DNA from: Micromonospora sp. CP22
GTDB taxonomy: Bacteria; Actinomycetota; Actinomycetes; Mycobacteriales; Micromonosporaceae
Direction: 5' to 3'
NCBI RefSeq assembly: GCF_009712475.1
Contig: NZ_VCJO01000026.1
Span: 1 to 42,882, forward strand
DNA length: 42,882 nt
Shown: positions 22,150 through 31,300 of the stretch, one piece after another
Layout: each line of letters begins with the position of its first letter
Numbering within the stretch: position 1 is the stretch's first letter
Notes under the pieces: generated by a model
Database searches by the model: none
What the model was told of the DNA's origin: nothing
The model's input: the letters and a program-made list of their open reading frames with translations, nothing else
Made by a program: the position numbers and the translations under genes

Positions 22150-23147
22150 GCGCCCTGGAGCGTCGATACCGGCACCTGCTGCGGGCGTACCCGGCGGACT
22201 ACCGCCACGACCGGGGCGACGAGATCGTCGGGACGTACCTCGACCTGGCGGACCCGCGACGGCGCTGGCCGTCGCCCGCGGACGCCGCCGACCTCGTGCG
22301 CGGGGGCCTCCGCCAGCGGCTGCGGGCCGCCGGTGCCACCGACCTGATCCCCGGGGTACGCCTCGCAGCGTTGCTCGCGCTGACCACCGCCGCCTTCCTG
22401 GCCGGCTTCTGGGCCCTCGTCGAGCAGAACCCACCACCCGCCGAGGCGGGCCTGCCGGTGTTCGGCCCGTTCACCTCGACCGGCATCGTCGCGTGGCTGA
22501 CGTGGCTGGTGGCGGTCGCCCTGGTGCTCGTCGCACCGGGTCGACCCACCCGGGTGGCTGTCGCCGGGGCGGTGCTGGTCACCGGGGCGGTTCTCCTGGT
22601 GAGCCCGGTCGCCGGGCTGCCCCGGCCGCCGCTGCTGGTGCTGGTCCCACAGGTCGCCCTCGGGGTGCTGGCGCTGGCCGTCGACGCACACCTGCCGTTG
22701 GCGGCTCGAACCCTACCGACGATCGCGGCAACGATCGGCGGGACGTTCGCCGCCACAGCCGGCAACAAGCTCTACTGGGGGTCGTACCGGTGGACCTCGG
22801 AACAGTTGCTGCCAGCTGTCGGGGCGGTGTTGCTGGGGGTCGCGCTGCTGCTCGCCGCCGGGCTGGCCATGCGGCGGGACTGGCGGGGCAGCTGGGCGGC
22901 GGTCGCCCTGCTGACCCCCATCGGTCTGCTCAGTGTGCACATCCTGGCCGGCGCGGTGGACGGCCTCAGTGGCGCTCCGCGACCGACCTACCCGACCATG
23001 GTCGGTGCCGCCCTCGCCGTCGGGCTACTCGGACCGCTCGTGCTGCCAGCCGCCGTAGCCCTGCACCGTCGCAGGCAGCGTGACGGGGCGGGCCAGCTGA
23101 GAACCACCCCGGCCGACCCCTGCCCCACCTGCGGCGCCCGCCGCTGA
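22146..23147 (+). CDS. Multi-pass membrane protein coupled to PadR
   Basis: This 333-aa protein begins MSALERRYRHLLRAYPADYR, a helix that is common at the N-terminus of proteins encoded beside PadR genes (RRYRRLLRLYPADYRR-type). About seven hydrophobic helices follow from residue 65 onward (for example LIPGVRLAALLALTTAAFLA, VAWLTWLVAVALVLV). The last 20 residues carry CPTCGARR, a single Cys pair. It may be a permease or sensor under PadR control, but no transport family can be named. It starts inside the ATGA overlap. The gene ends before a palindrome and a VNTR. Confidence 0.82.
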   Translation: MSALERRYRHLLRAYPADYRHDRGDEIVGTYLDLADPRRRWPSPADAADLVRGGLRQRLRAAGATDLIPGVRLAALLALTTAAFLAGFWALVEQNPPPAEAGLPVFGPFTSTGIVAWLTWLVAVALVLVAPGRPTRVAVAGAVLVTGAVLLVSPVAGLPRPPLLVLVPQVALGVLALAVDAHLPLAARTLPTIAATIGGTFAATAGNKLYWGSYRWTSEQLLPAVGAVLLGVALLLAAGLAMRRDWRGSWAAVALLTPIGLLSVHILAGAVDGLSGAPRPTYPTMVGAALAVGLLGPLVLPAAVALHRRRQRDGAGQLRTTPADPCPTCGARR

Positions 23148-23172
23148 CCGAGTCCTCGCGGTGGGACCGGTG

Positions 23173-23229
23173 ACTGTGGCAGGGCAGCTGCTTGCGTACC
23201 GGCGTGTCGAGCAGCCGCACTGCCACAGT
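23173..23229. repeat. Palindrome with ACTGTGGCAG arms
   Basis: ACTGTGGCAG (23173-23182) is inverse to CTGCCACAGT (23220-23229). Inside, GCAGCTGCT and AGCAGCCGC extend the stem with one bulge. The core is TGCGTACCGGCGTGTCG. It sits between convergent genes and may end transcription on both strands. Confidence 0.65.
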
Positions 23230-23258
23230 CCGGTAGGGCTCCGGCGCAACCCGGCAGC

Positions 23259-23343
23259 AGCGGGGTGGGGGTGATCGGCGGGGTGGGGTGGTCAGCGGGG
23301 TGGGGGTGATCGGCGGGGTGGGGTGGTCAGCGGGGTGGGGGTG
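23259..23343. repeat. 35-bp tandem repeat, two and a half copies
   Basis: The unit begins AGCGGGGTGGGGGTGATCGG and is perfect at 23259-23293 and 23294-23328, then partial to 23343. It runs into the last codons of the mannosyltransferase gene on the minus strand, changing its C-terminal residues to RPRPSPPPR. Confidence 0.8.
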
Positions 23344-25135
23344 ACGGGCGGGGGCGTTGGTTGGGCAGGCAGCAGGCGGCTGCGGTGAGCAGCAGGATGG
23401 TCATCCCGATCGCGCCCGGCGCCTTGGTCAGCCGGGCCAGGTTGGTGCCGTCCGGCAGGGCGAGGAACGACGCCAGCGCACACGGCAGTACGAACCAGAC
23501 GGTCCGGGTCGCCGCCACCGCGAGCACCGCCAGCGGCCAGGTCGCGTACCAGGGGTGAAACACCGGCGCCAGCACCACGGTCACCCCCAACGCCACCCCC
23601 ACCGCCCCCAACACCACCCCACTCCCCACCCCACTCCCCACCCCACTCCCCACCCCACTCCCCACCCCGCCCCCGCCCCCGCCCTTGCCCGGGTTGATCA
23701 AGAAGTTTTGGTCTCGACACGCCGGTCCAGAAGACCAAAACTTCTTGATCAACACGGGTGGGGGTGGGGGGAGGGTTTGGAGGGTGTGGAGGGTGTGGTG
23801 CCAGAGGAGGGGGAGGAGGGTGGCTAGTAGGGCTAGGCCTAGAACACGGGTTATCGGGACCGCGTCGGGTTGTCGGCCGGACAGTTCACCGACGTAGTCG
23901 ACAACCATGCCGACGGCGGTCGGCGGCGAGGTCCACTGCACGGTGTCACCGCTGCGGCCCAGCCCGCCGAGCCAACCGGGCCCCAGACCGGTCAGCAGCG
24001 AGGGCACCAGCAGCCCGCCGACCGCCCCGACCCCCAGCAGGCCACCGTCCCGCAGCAGCGCCCGCACCACGGGCCGACCCCGTACGGCGGTCAGCGCCAC
24101 GAACGGTAGCACCACCACGGCGGTGACCTTTACCGACACCGCCAGCCCGAGCAGCAACCCGGCCACCAGCAGCACCCCCACCGACGGCCGCCACCACGAC
24201 CCGACCGACCACTGCCACGAACCAGCCGACGGCCCCCGACCCAAGCCAACCAACCGCCACCACGACCCGACCGACCGCCGCCACGAACCAGCCGAAGGCC
24301 GCCAACGCCGCAGCGACCCGACCGGCCGCCACCAGCGCGAGTCGACCGACGGCCGGCTCCGCGAGGTTCGCGGCGGTGGGGCGTTGCGGTGGACCGGTGA
24401 TACCGCTTGCGGAGCATCGCGGCGGGTCAGCAGCAGCAGGGCCGGGAGTAGCAGGCCGAGCATCACCGCGTCGTTGTGCGCCCCGGCGATCAGGTGTACC
24501 CCGACCAGTGGACAGGCCAGCACCAGCCAGGTCGCCCGTCGGGGTGGTACCCCGGCCGCGCGGGCCAGGCCGGGCAGGCAGGCCGCCGCCGCCAGTACGC
24601 CCGCGAGGGCCAGCAGCCGCAACAGCAGCACGGTGCCGACCAACCCGCCACCGAGCACCACCGCCAGCGCGGCGAGCAGCACGAAGAACGGCCCGTACGG
24701 TGCCGGGGTGTCCCGCCAGACCGGTGCGACCGCCTCGACCCACGGGCAACCGGCCGCGGCCACTCCGGTGGTGTACGGATCACCACCGTCGGCGTAGATC
24801 CACCCCTGGCAGGCGTACGAGTAGACGTCCCGACTGCCCAGCGGGGCGGTGACCAGCAGCGGCAGCGCCCACCACCCGGCGGTGACGTACGCCCACCGGG
24901 TCGACGGCGCGCCGTCGCGTAGCGCCCACCAGGCACCCACCATGGCGGCTGTGCCGAGCAGCCACACCGTGACGGTCAGCGGGCCGACGTCGGTGTTCCA
25001 GAACCGGGTGGTGGCGGAATCGGGCAGGGCTCCCCCGAGGTACCCGGCGACCGCCAGCAGCAGCGCCCCGACCAGCCCGGTGTAGCGGGCCGCCCGGTCA
25101 CGGGGACCGACGGGCCGGGCGCCGGGCTCGGTCAC
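23327..25135 (-). CDS. MptB-like polyprenol-phosphomannose-dependent mannosyltransferase with in-frame insertions
   Basis: This 602-aa GT-C membrane enzyme has the MptB signatures GSRDVYSYACQG (the acidic catalytic loop), PWVEAVAPVWRDTPAPYGPFFV, GVHLIAGAHNDAV, VKVTAVVVLPF, WTSPPTAVGM and FHPWYATWPLA. MptB adds alpha-1,6 mannose from a lipid-linked donor outside the membrane; the glycan here is unknown. Against its 473-aa neighbour (25181-26602) two extra segments stand out. An Arg/Trp/Ser-rich stretch lies after LLLLTRRDA, and PPPPPVLIKKFW through a run of GVGS repeats is encoded by the 61-bp palindrome and a 12-bp tandem repeat. Both keep the frame. The GTG at 25135 has AAGGAGAGG 6 nt upstream. 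Confidence 0.85.
   Translation of the reverse strand: MTEPGARPVGPRDRAARYTGLVGALLLAVAGYLGGALPDSATTRFWNTDVGPLTVTVWLLGTAAMVGAWWALRDGAPSTRWAYVTAGWWALPLLVTAPLGSRDVYSYACQGWIYADGGDPYTTGVAAAGCPWVEAVAPVWRDTPAPYGPFFVLLAALAVVLGGGLVGTVLLLRLLALAGVLAAAACLPGLARAAGVPPRRATWLVLACPLVGVHLIAGAHNDAVMLGLLLPALLLLTRRDAPQAVSPVHRNAPPPRTSRSRPSVDSRWWRPVGSLRRWRPSAGSWRRSVGSWWRLVGLGRGPSAGSWQWSVGSWWRPSVGVLLVAGLLLGLAVSVKVTAVVVLPFVALTAVRGRPVVRALLRDGGLLGVGAVGGLLVPSLLTGLGPGWLGGLGRSGDTVQWTSPPTAVGMVVDYVGELSGRQPDAVPITRVLGLALLATLLPLLWHHTLHTLQTLPPPPPVLIKKFWSSGPACRDQNFLINPGKGGGGGGVGSGVGSGVGSGVGSGVVLGAVGVALGVTVVLAPVFHPWYATWPLAVLAVAATRTVWFVLPCALASFLALPDGTNLARLTKAPGAIGMTILLLTAAACCLPNQRPRPSPPPR
23616..23668. repeat. 12-bp tandem repeat encoding GVGS repeats
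   Basis: The 12-bp unit ACCCCACTCCCC is repeated about four times in the plus strand. Read on the minus strand it gives four GVGS units inside the mannosyltransferase. The period is a multiple of three, so length changes stay in frame. Confidence 0.8.
23693..23753. repeat. 61-bp palindromic element, GTTGATCAAGA family, copy 2, inside a coding region
   Basis: GTTGATCAAGAAGTTTTGGT at the left pairs with ACCAAAACTTCTTGATCAAC at the right, a perfect 20-bp stem, plus further CT/AG pairs. The core (CTCGACACGCCGGTCCAGAAG) differs from the other copies. On the minus strand it is read as VLIKKFWSSGPACRDQNFLIN. Confidence 0.88.
24189..24299. repeat. 45-bp direct repeat inside the mannosyltransferase gene
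   Basis: Copies at 24189-24233 and 24255-24299 differ at three bases; a third degraded copy follows near 24311. On the minus strand they encode the repeated GSWxxSVGSWWRxxVG-like segments absent from the paralogue. Confidence 0.7.
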
Positions 25136-25180
25136 CGGCGGTACCTCTCCTTGAGTGCGGGTCGCCCCGCCGGAACCGGC

Positions 25181-26602
25181 CTACTCGACAGGCACCGGTC
25201 GGCGCGCCGCCGCTCGGGCCTCCTTCGCCGACCGTACCAAGCGGATCGTCACCACGATCACGAACAGCGTCATCAGGGGTGCACCGACCGTCTTGGTGTA
25301 GCGGGGCAGCCCGGTACCGTCGGCCAGCACCAGAAACGCGGAGACCACGGTCACCGCGCTGAACCACCAGGTGCGCTGCGCGGTGGCGGCGAGCAGGGCC
25401 AGCGGCCAGAACCAGTACCAGGGGTGGAACAGCGGGGCGAGCGCCACCGTCGCGGTCAACGCCAGCGCGGCGTGCCAGAGCGGGTCACGGTGCCGGGCCC
25501 GGAACCACAGCCACACCAGCAGACCCGCCAGCACCAGCACCGCGATGCCCCGGGTCACCGGCAGCGCGTCGATGTGCTGGCCGAACGGCAGCGCCAGGTA
25601 GCCGGCGGTCTGCCCGATGGCGGTCGGCGGCGAGGTCCAGGCGACCACCTCGTTGCCGTGGGACAGTCCGGTGATCCAACCGAGGTCCAGCCCGGCGGCG
25701 AGGGTCACCCCGAACAGCGTGGTCACGGCACCGGCGACCACCGGCGTACCGTGGCGCAGCAGCGCGCGCAGCGAGAAGCCGCCGGTGATCGCGGCGAGCG
25801 CCGCGAACGGCACCACCACCACCGCAGTCACCTTGATCGCGGCGGCCAGGCCGAGCACCACCCCGCCGACCAGCAGCGGCCAGGGCCGCCCGGGTCGGGC
25901 GACCACCACGGCCAGCCCGGCGACCATCAGCCCGACCATGAGGGCGTCGTTGTGCGCCCCGGCGATCAGGTGCACCCCCACCAGCGGGCTGGCCAACGCC
26001 AGCCAGAGCGCCCGGCCGACCGGTACGCCGCAGCGACGGGCCAGCACCGGCAGGCAGGCCGCGGTGAGCACCACGCCGGCCACCGCGAGCGCCCGGAACA
26101 GCGCGATGCTGCCGACCAGGGAACCGGTCGCGGCGACCACCGCGCCGGAGAGCACCACGAACAGCGGACCGTACGGCGCAGGGGTGTCCCGCCAGATGTA
26201 CGACATGGTGTCCAGCCAGGGGCAGGGCAGCGTGGAGACCCCGTACTCGTAGGGGCTGATGCCGTTGGCGTAGCTCGCCCCCTGGCAGGCGTACGCGTAG
26301 ACGTCGCGGCTGCCCATCGGCGGGGTCACCAGGAACGGCAGCGCCCAGAGCCCGGCGGTGACCAGCGCCCACCGGGCCGACGGCACCCGGTCACGCAGCG
26401 TCCACCACGCCACCGCCATGGCTGCGGTACCGAACAGCCACAGCCCGATGATCAGCGGCCCGTTCGGCCCCAGCCAGATCTTGACCGGGTTCGGCCGCAG
26501 GTCCCCGCTGGGCAGGGCGCCGCCGAGGAACGCCGCCACGGAGAGCATGATCGATCCGGCCAGTCCGGTCCAGCGCACGAGGTGATGGGGCACGTCCGTC
26601 AT
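25181..26602 (-). CDS. MptB-like alpha-1,6 mannosyltransferase paralogue
   Basis: This 473-aa multi-pass protein carries the same landmarks as its neighbour: GSRDVYAYACQGASYANG, YIWRDTPAPYGPLFVVL, GVHLIAGAHNDALMVG, KVTAVVVVPF, AWTSPPTAIGQ and FHPWYWFWPLALL, in about 12 membrane helices. It is a GT-C enzyme that uses polyprenyl-phosphate mannose on the outer face. It lacks both insertions found in the downstream copy and is the better candidate for the standard activity. It is followed after 45 bp by the paralogue, so the two are probably one operon from a tandem duplication. The start is the ATG at 26602; no strong Shine-Dalgarno is seen. Confidence 0.9.
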   Translation of the reverse strand: MTDVPHHLVRWTGLAGSIMLSVAAFLGGALPSGDLRPNPVKIWLGPNGPLIIGLWLFGTAAMAVAWWTLRDRVPSARWALVTAGLWALPFLVTPPMGSRDVYAYACQGASYANGISPYEYGVSTLPCPWLDTMSYIWRDTPAPYGPLFVVLSGAVVAATGSLVGSIALFRALAVAGVVLTAACLPVLARRCGVPVGRALWLALASPLVGVHLIAGAHNDALMVGLMVAGLAVVVARPGRPWPLLVGGVVLGLAAAIKVTAVVVVPFAALAAITGGFSLRALLRHGTPVVAGAVTTLFGVTLAAGLDLGWITGLSHGNEVVAWTSPPTAIGQTAGYLALPFGQHIDALPVTRGIAVLVLAGLLVWLWFRARHRDPLWHAALALTATVALAPLFHPWYWFWPLALLAATAQRTWWFSAVTVVSAFLVLADGTGLPRYTKTVGAPLMTLFVIVVTIRLVRSAKEARAAARRPVPVE

Positions 26603-26650
26603 GCTGCCAGCAATCGTGAGCGCGGTACGGAGGTGGGCTGTTGCCGGGCT

Positions 26651-28276
26651 TCAGGCCGACCGACAGTGACCGGACGGCCGCAGACTGCTGGTGATCTCGA
26701 AGGTGCCCGGATCGTGGGCCCGTACGGTGACCCAACCGTCCGCGCCTGGTCGCACGCAGCCCGCTGGTGACTTCAGGGACAGCCACCGGGACCACCGGAC
26801 CCGGACGAGCACGTCGGCGGGCTCCTCGACGGTGAACCGCACACCGGCGTCGTCGGAGGCGACGAGCCGGGCCGGAGCGGAGACCAGCGGTTGCGGATCG
26901 AGCACCTGGTACAGCCGCCACCGGCCGGGGCGTCCGACCTCACGCAGGTACGGCTGACCGGCCAGGACCAGCGTCGCCTCGTCCCGGCCGTACCGGTCGA
27001 GGGCCGCGTCCGGTGCGACGGCGACGTAGCTGACGGCGTTTCGGCGCAGCCAGTCGCCGTACCGGGCGGCATCGAGGCTGCCGTCGTAGAAGAGGCCGTT
27101 ACGTCCCGCGTCGACCTGCCGCTCCCAGCCCCGGGCCAGGGGCACGGCGGCGGCCACGTGGGCGCTCTCCCAGTGGTCCCGCAGCGGCACCACCTCGACC
27201 CGGCCCACCGGTGCCCGCCGGTCCAGCTCGTCCAGTAGAGGCTGGTAGAAGGCGGCGTAGACCGGTGCCGACCCTCGACGGACGATGTCGTTGGTCATCA
27301 CCGGGGACTGCCACCAGAACAGCGCGACGAGCAGCGCGGCCAGCCACCGTCGACTCATCTCGGCGTAGGCCGCGACGACCGGCAGGGCGAAGAGCATCGG
27401 TAGCCGCAGCGCGTTCGAGCCGACCGGGCTGGGCAGGTAGTAGGCGGCGACCAGCAGCAGCGCGGTGAGCCCCGCGCCGACCCGCACGGCTCGCACCGGC
27501 ACGAACGCGAGCACCACCACGACCAGCGCCAGGTTGACCCGCAGCGACTCGGCGGTGAACGGCTGCCAGCCACCGTTGCCGAAGAGCACCGCCATCGGTG
27601 CCACCGTCACCAGCGGTGCCAGGCAGAGGACCAGGGCGGCGGCTCCCGGCCGTCGACGCCGCACCAGGTCGAGGACCAGCAGGGTGCCGCCGGTGAGGCC
27701 GATGAACAGTCCTGCCACCGGGCTGGCCGCCGTGGCGAGCACCGCCGCCGCACCGGCGGCCGAGAGCTGCCACCGACACGCCGGCCGGGACACGGCCACC
27801 GCGCAGAGCGCGACCAGCGCCCACATCAGGCCGACGGCGAAGGTGATCCGACCACTGGCCAGGTTCCCCACCAGGACGACCGCACCCAGCAGACTGCCGA
27901 GCAGCGGACGGCGGGCTCCGGTCAACACCAGCAACCAGGCCAGTGCCACGGCGGAGAGCACCGCCGCGACCGCGCCGACCGTACGCACGCCCACCCATCC
28001 GCCGAGCGTCTGGGTGTAGAGGCTGTAGCCGAACTGGTTGACCCCGCCGTACCAGGAGAAGTCCAGCGGGGCGAAACCGTTGCGCTCGGCGAAACCCGCG
28101 CGGGCCATCTGCGCGGAGAGGTCGGTGCCCATCGGCGGGGCCAGCAGGAACAGGACCGCCAACACCAGCGACACCACCAGCGCGCCGACGACGGCCAGGG
28201 TCGGAGGGCCGCCGACACCTGACGAAGCACCGTTGCCGCGCGCGTCCGGGGCGGCGGCAGGGATGGGTGTCGACAC
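26651..28276 (-). CDS. Multi-pass membrane protein with C-terminal extracytoplasmic domain
   Basis: This 541-aa protein begins VSTPIPAAAPDARG, then a first helix (LAVVGALVVSLVLAVLFLL). A loop follows with MGTDLSAQMARAGFAERNG and LDFSWYGGVNQFGYSLYTQ, whose acidic and aromatic residues recall GT-C first loops. Seven to nine helices follow up to residue 330. The last 200 residues are soluble, with HWESAHVAAAVPLARGWERQVD and RYGDWLRRNAVSYVAV. I do not recognise a named family. The GTG at 28276 lies 7 nt after TACGAC, a weak leaderless promoter. The MptB pair follows downstream on the same strand, which suggests a role in an envelope glycan. Confidence 0.72.
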   Translation of the reverse strand: MSTPIPAAAPDARGNGASSGVGGPPTLAVVGALVVSLVLAVLFLLAPPMGTDLSAQMARAGFAERNGFAPLDFSWYGGVNQFGYSLYTQTLGGWVGVRTVGAVAAVLSAVALAWLLVLTGARRPLLGSLLGAVVLVGNLASGRITFAVGLMWALVALCAVAVSRPACRWQLSAAGAAAVLATAASPVAGLFIGLTGGTLLVLDLVRRRRPGAAALVLCLAPLVTVAPMAVLFGNGGWQPFTAESLRVNLALVVVVLAFVPVRAVRVGAGLTALLLVAAYYLPSPVGSNALRLPMLFALPVVAAYAEMSRRWLAALLVALFWWQSPVMTNDIVRRGSAPVYAAFYQPLLDELDRRAPVGRVEVVPLRDHWESAHVAAAVPLARGWERQVDAGRNGLFYDGSLDAARYGDWLRRNAVSYVAVAPDAALDRYGRDEATLVLAGQPYLREVGRPGRWRLYQVLDPQPLVSAPARLVASDDAGVRFTVEEPADVLVRVRWSRWLSLKSPAGCVRPGADGWVTVRAHDPGTFEITSSLRPSGHCRSA

Positions 28277-28306
28277 CCGAGCAGTCGTACCACGACCGGC
28301 CGGGGT

Positions 28307-28358
28307 GTTAAGCAGGGGCCCCTGCTCTACCGCAGGCGTTAACAGGGTGCCCTTCCTT
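28307..28358. repeat. 52-bp GTTAA/AAGGG dispersed element, copy 3
   Basis: Half-units GTTAAGCAGGGGCCCCTGCT and GTTAACAGGGTGCCCTTCCTT are separated by 11 bp. Its last two bases form part of the glnE stop codon (TTA at 28357-28359 on the plus strand). Confidence 0.8.
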
Positions 28359-31300
28359 ACATCTCCATGACGCGTTGGGTGGCGGCGCGGGAGCGGCGGC
28401 CGGTGCGCAGGTACTCGTCGAGGAACTCGCCCGGGTCGTCGCGGCCGAGCAGCCGGACCACGCCGGCCAGCTCCACGCCGTGCCGGGGCAACTGGTCGCC
28501 CGCGCGGCCCCGGACCAGCATCAGCGCGTTGCGGACCTGCGCGGCGAGGGTCCAGCCGGCCGTCATCGCCTCGGCGTCCGCCGGGTCGACCAGGCCCGCG
28601 TCCCGGGCGGCGGCGAGGGCGTCGAGGGTACGCGTGCCGCGCAGCTGCGGGTACGCGCCCGCGTGCCGCAGTTGGAGCAGCTGCACCGCCCACTCCACGT
28701 CGGCCAGACCGCCCCGGCCCAGCTTGGTGTGGGTGGCCGGGTCGGCGCCCCGGGGCAGCCGTTCGGTCTCCACCCGCGCCTTGATCCGCCGGATCTCGAT
28801 GATCTGCTCCCGGGTCAGGCCGTCGGCCGGGTAGCGGATCGGGTCGACCAGCCGCTCGAACCGGGTGCCCAACTCGGCGTCACCACAGACACAGCGGGCG
28901 CGCAGCAGCGCCTGCGCCTCCCACACCCGCGACCAGCGGGCGTAGTACTGCTGGTAGGCGGCGAGGCTGCGGACCAGCGGCCCCTGCCGACCCTCGGGTC
29001 GCAGGTCGGCGTCGACACCCAGCGGCGGGTCCGGCGCGGGCATGCCCAGCAGTCGTCGTAGCTCCTCGGCGATGGCCTGGGCGGCGGCGCTGGCCGCGCT
29101 CTCGCTGACCCCTTCGGGTGGTTCGTAGACGAAGAGCACGTCGGCGTCGGAGAGGTAGTTCGACTCGTACCCGCCGAGCCGACCCATCCCGATCACCGCG
29201 AAGGTCAGCTCCGGCATGGCCGGCTGGCTGGCGCGGGCGGTCCGCAGCGCGGCGGCGAGGGTCGCGTCGGTGACGTCGGACAACGCGGTGCCGACGGCGG
29301 TGACGTCGGACAGCGGGGAGGCCGACCGGCCGCCGTCGGCGCGTCCCGGGGCGAGCGAACCGGCCCGGCTGAGCAGGTCGGCGCAGGCGAGCCGGAGCAG
29401 TTCCCGGCGGCGCAAGGCGCGCACCGCGCGGGTCGCCTCGACCGGGTCGCTGTGCCGGGCCGCGGCGGCGGTGAGGCCCTCGAAGAGCACCTCGCGCGGG
29501 CGGGGGCTCAACTCGCTCTCCTCGGCCAGCAGGCGCAGCGCCTCCGGCTCGCGGGTCAGCAGGTCCGCCACGTACCGGGAGGAGGAGAGCACCCGGGCCA
29601 ACCGGCGGGCCACCGGCCCGGAGTCACGCAGCAGTCGCAGATACCAGGGGGTGCTGCCGAGCGAGTCGGAGACCTGCCGGTAGCTGAGCAGCCCCCGGTC
29701 CGGCTCCGGCGCGTCGGCGAACTCGCTGAGCAGCACCGGCAGCAGGGTGCGCTGGATGGCGGCGGTGCGGCTCACCCCGCCGGTGAGGGCCTGGAGGTGA
29801 CGAAGCGCCCCGGCGGGGTCGGCGAAACCGAGGATCTCCAGCCGGTTGCGGGCCGCCTGCGGGGTCAGCCGCAGCCCGTCGGCCGGTACCCGGGCCACCG
29901 ACTCCAGCAGCGGCCGGTAGAGCAGCTTGGCGTGCAGTCGGCGTACCTCGGAGGCGTGGGTGACCCACTCGGCGCGGAACTCCTCGACGGCGCTGCGGCC
30001 GGGGGTGGCGGTGTAGCCGAGCGCGGTGGCGAGCCAGCGCAGGGCACCCGGCTCGGTCGGCACGGTGTGGGTGCGCCGCAGGCCCTGGAGTTGCAGCCGA
30101 TGCTCGACGGTACGCAGGAAGCGGTAGCCGCGCAGCAGCGCCTCGCCGTCGGCCCGGCCGACGTAGCCGCCGGTGACCAGCGCGCGCAGCGCGGGGATGG
30201 TGCCGGGTGCCCGCAGCGTGTCGTCGCCCCGGCCGTGCACCAGTTGCAGCAGCTGCACCGCGAACTCGATGTCACGCAGCCCGCCCGGGCCGCGTTTGAT
30301 CTCGCGTTCCAGCTCCTTCGGCGGGATGTTGTCGATGATCTTGCGCCGCATGGCCCGGACGTCCTCGACCGCCTCGGGGCGTTCGGCCGCCTGCCAGAGC
30401 AGGGGTGCCAGTGCGTCGATCCACTCCTGGCCGAGCGCCAGGTCACCGGCGGCCGGGCGGGCCTTGAGCAGGGCCTGGAACTCCCACGTCCGGGCCCAGC
30501 GCCGGTAGTAGGCCAGGTGGCTGGCGAGGGTCCGCACCAACGGGCCCCGGTTGCCCTCGGGGCGCAGGGCGGCGTCGACCGGCCAGGCGACCAGACCGCA
30601 GATGTGGATCAGTCGGGTGGCCACGGTGGTGGCGGCGGTCAGGTCGTCGTCCTCGGCCGCCACGAAGATCACGTCGACGTCGGAGACGTAGTTCAGCTCG
30701 CCACCGCCGCACTTGCCCATCGCGACCACGGCCAGCCGGGGTTCCCGGGTGCCCTCGGGCAGCTCCGCCACGGCGGTCCGGTACGCGGCCGACAGTGTCG
30801 CGTCGGCCAGCGCCGAGAGCGCGGCCATGGTCTGCTCCAGGCCACGCCCGCCGGTCAGGTCGGCCGCCGCGATCCGCAGCAACGCCAGCCGGTACGCCCG
30901 CCGCAGCACCGCGACCGGGTTGCCCTCGCCGGACAGGTCGAGGCTGCCGTCCGCGGTCGGGGCGAGACCGTCCGGTTCGGTGCGCAGCACCGACCAGTGG
31001 TCCGGGTTGGCCACGAGGTGGTCGCCGAGCGCCGAGGAGGCGCCCAGCACGGCGAGCAGCCGCCGACGCAGACCCGGGTCGTCGTGCAGCGCGGCCAGCA
31101 CCGCAGAACCCGCCCCGATGCCCCCACCGGCACCGGCGGCAGCGCCCGCGTTGCCGCCGGTCGCGGTGGCCTGGCCGGGACCGGCACCGCGCTGCCGCAC
31201 CGCACCGCCCGTGCCGGTGCCGTTCGGCCCGGCCGAGGCGCGCTGCTCCGCCTCCACCAGTCGGTGCAGTTGCCGCAGCGCCAGGTCGGGGTCGGCGACC

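Noticed and set aside
23259..23343. Possible CRISPR array
   Set aside because: The 35-bp units are directly adjacent with no unique spacers, and no cas genes are present.
25151..26770. 539-codon plus-strand ORF opposite the second mannosyltransferase
   Set aside because: Low-complexity Arg/Gln/His text antisense to a clear GT-C membrane protein.
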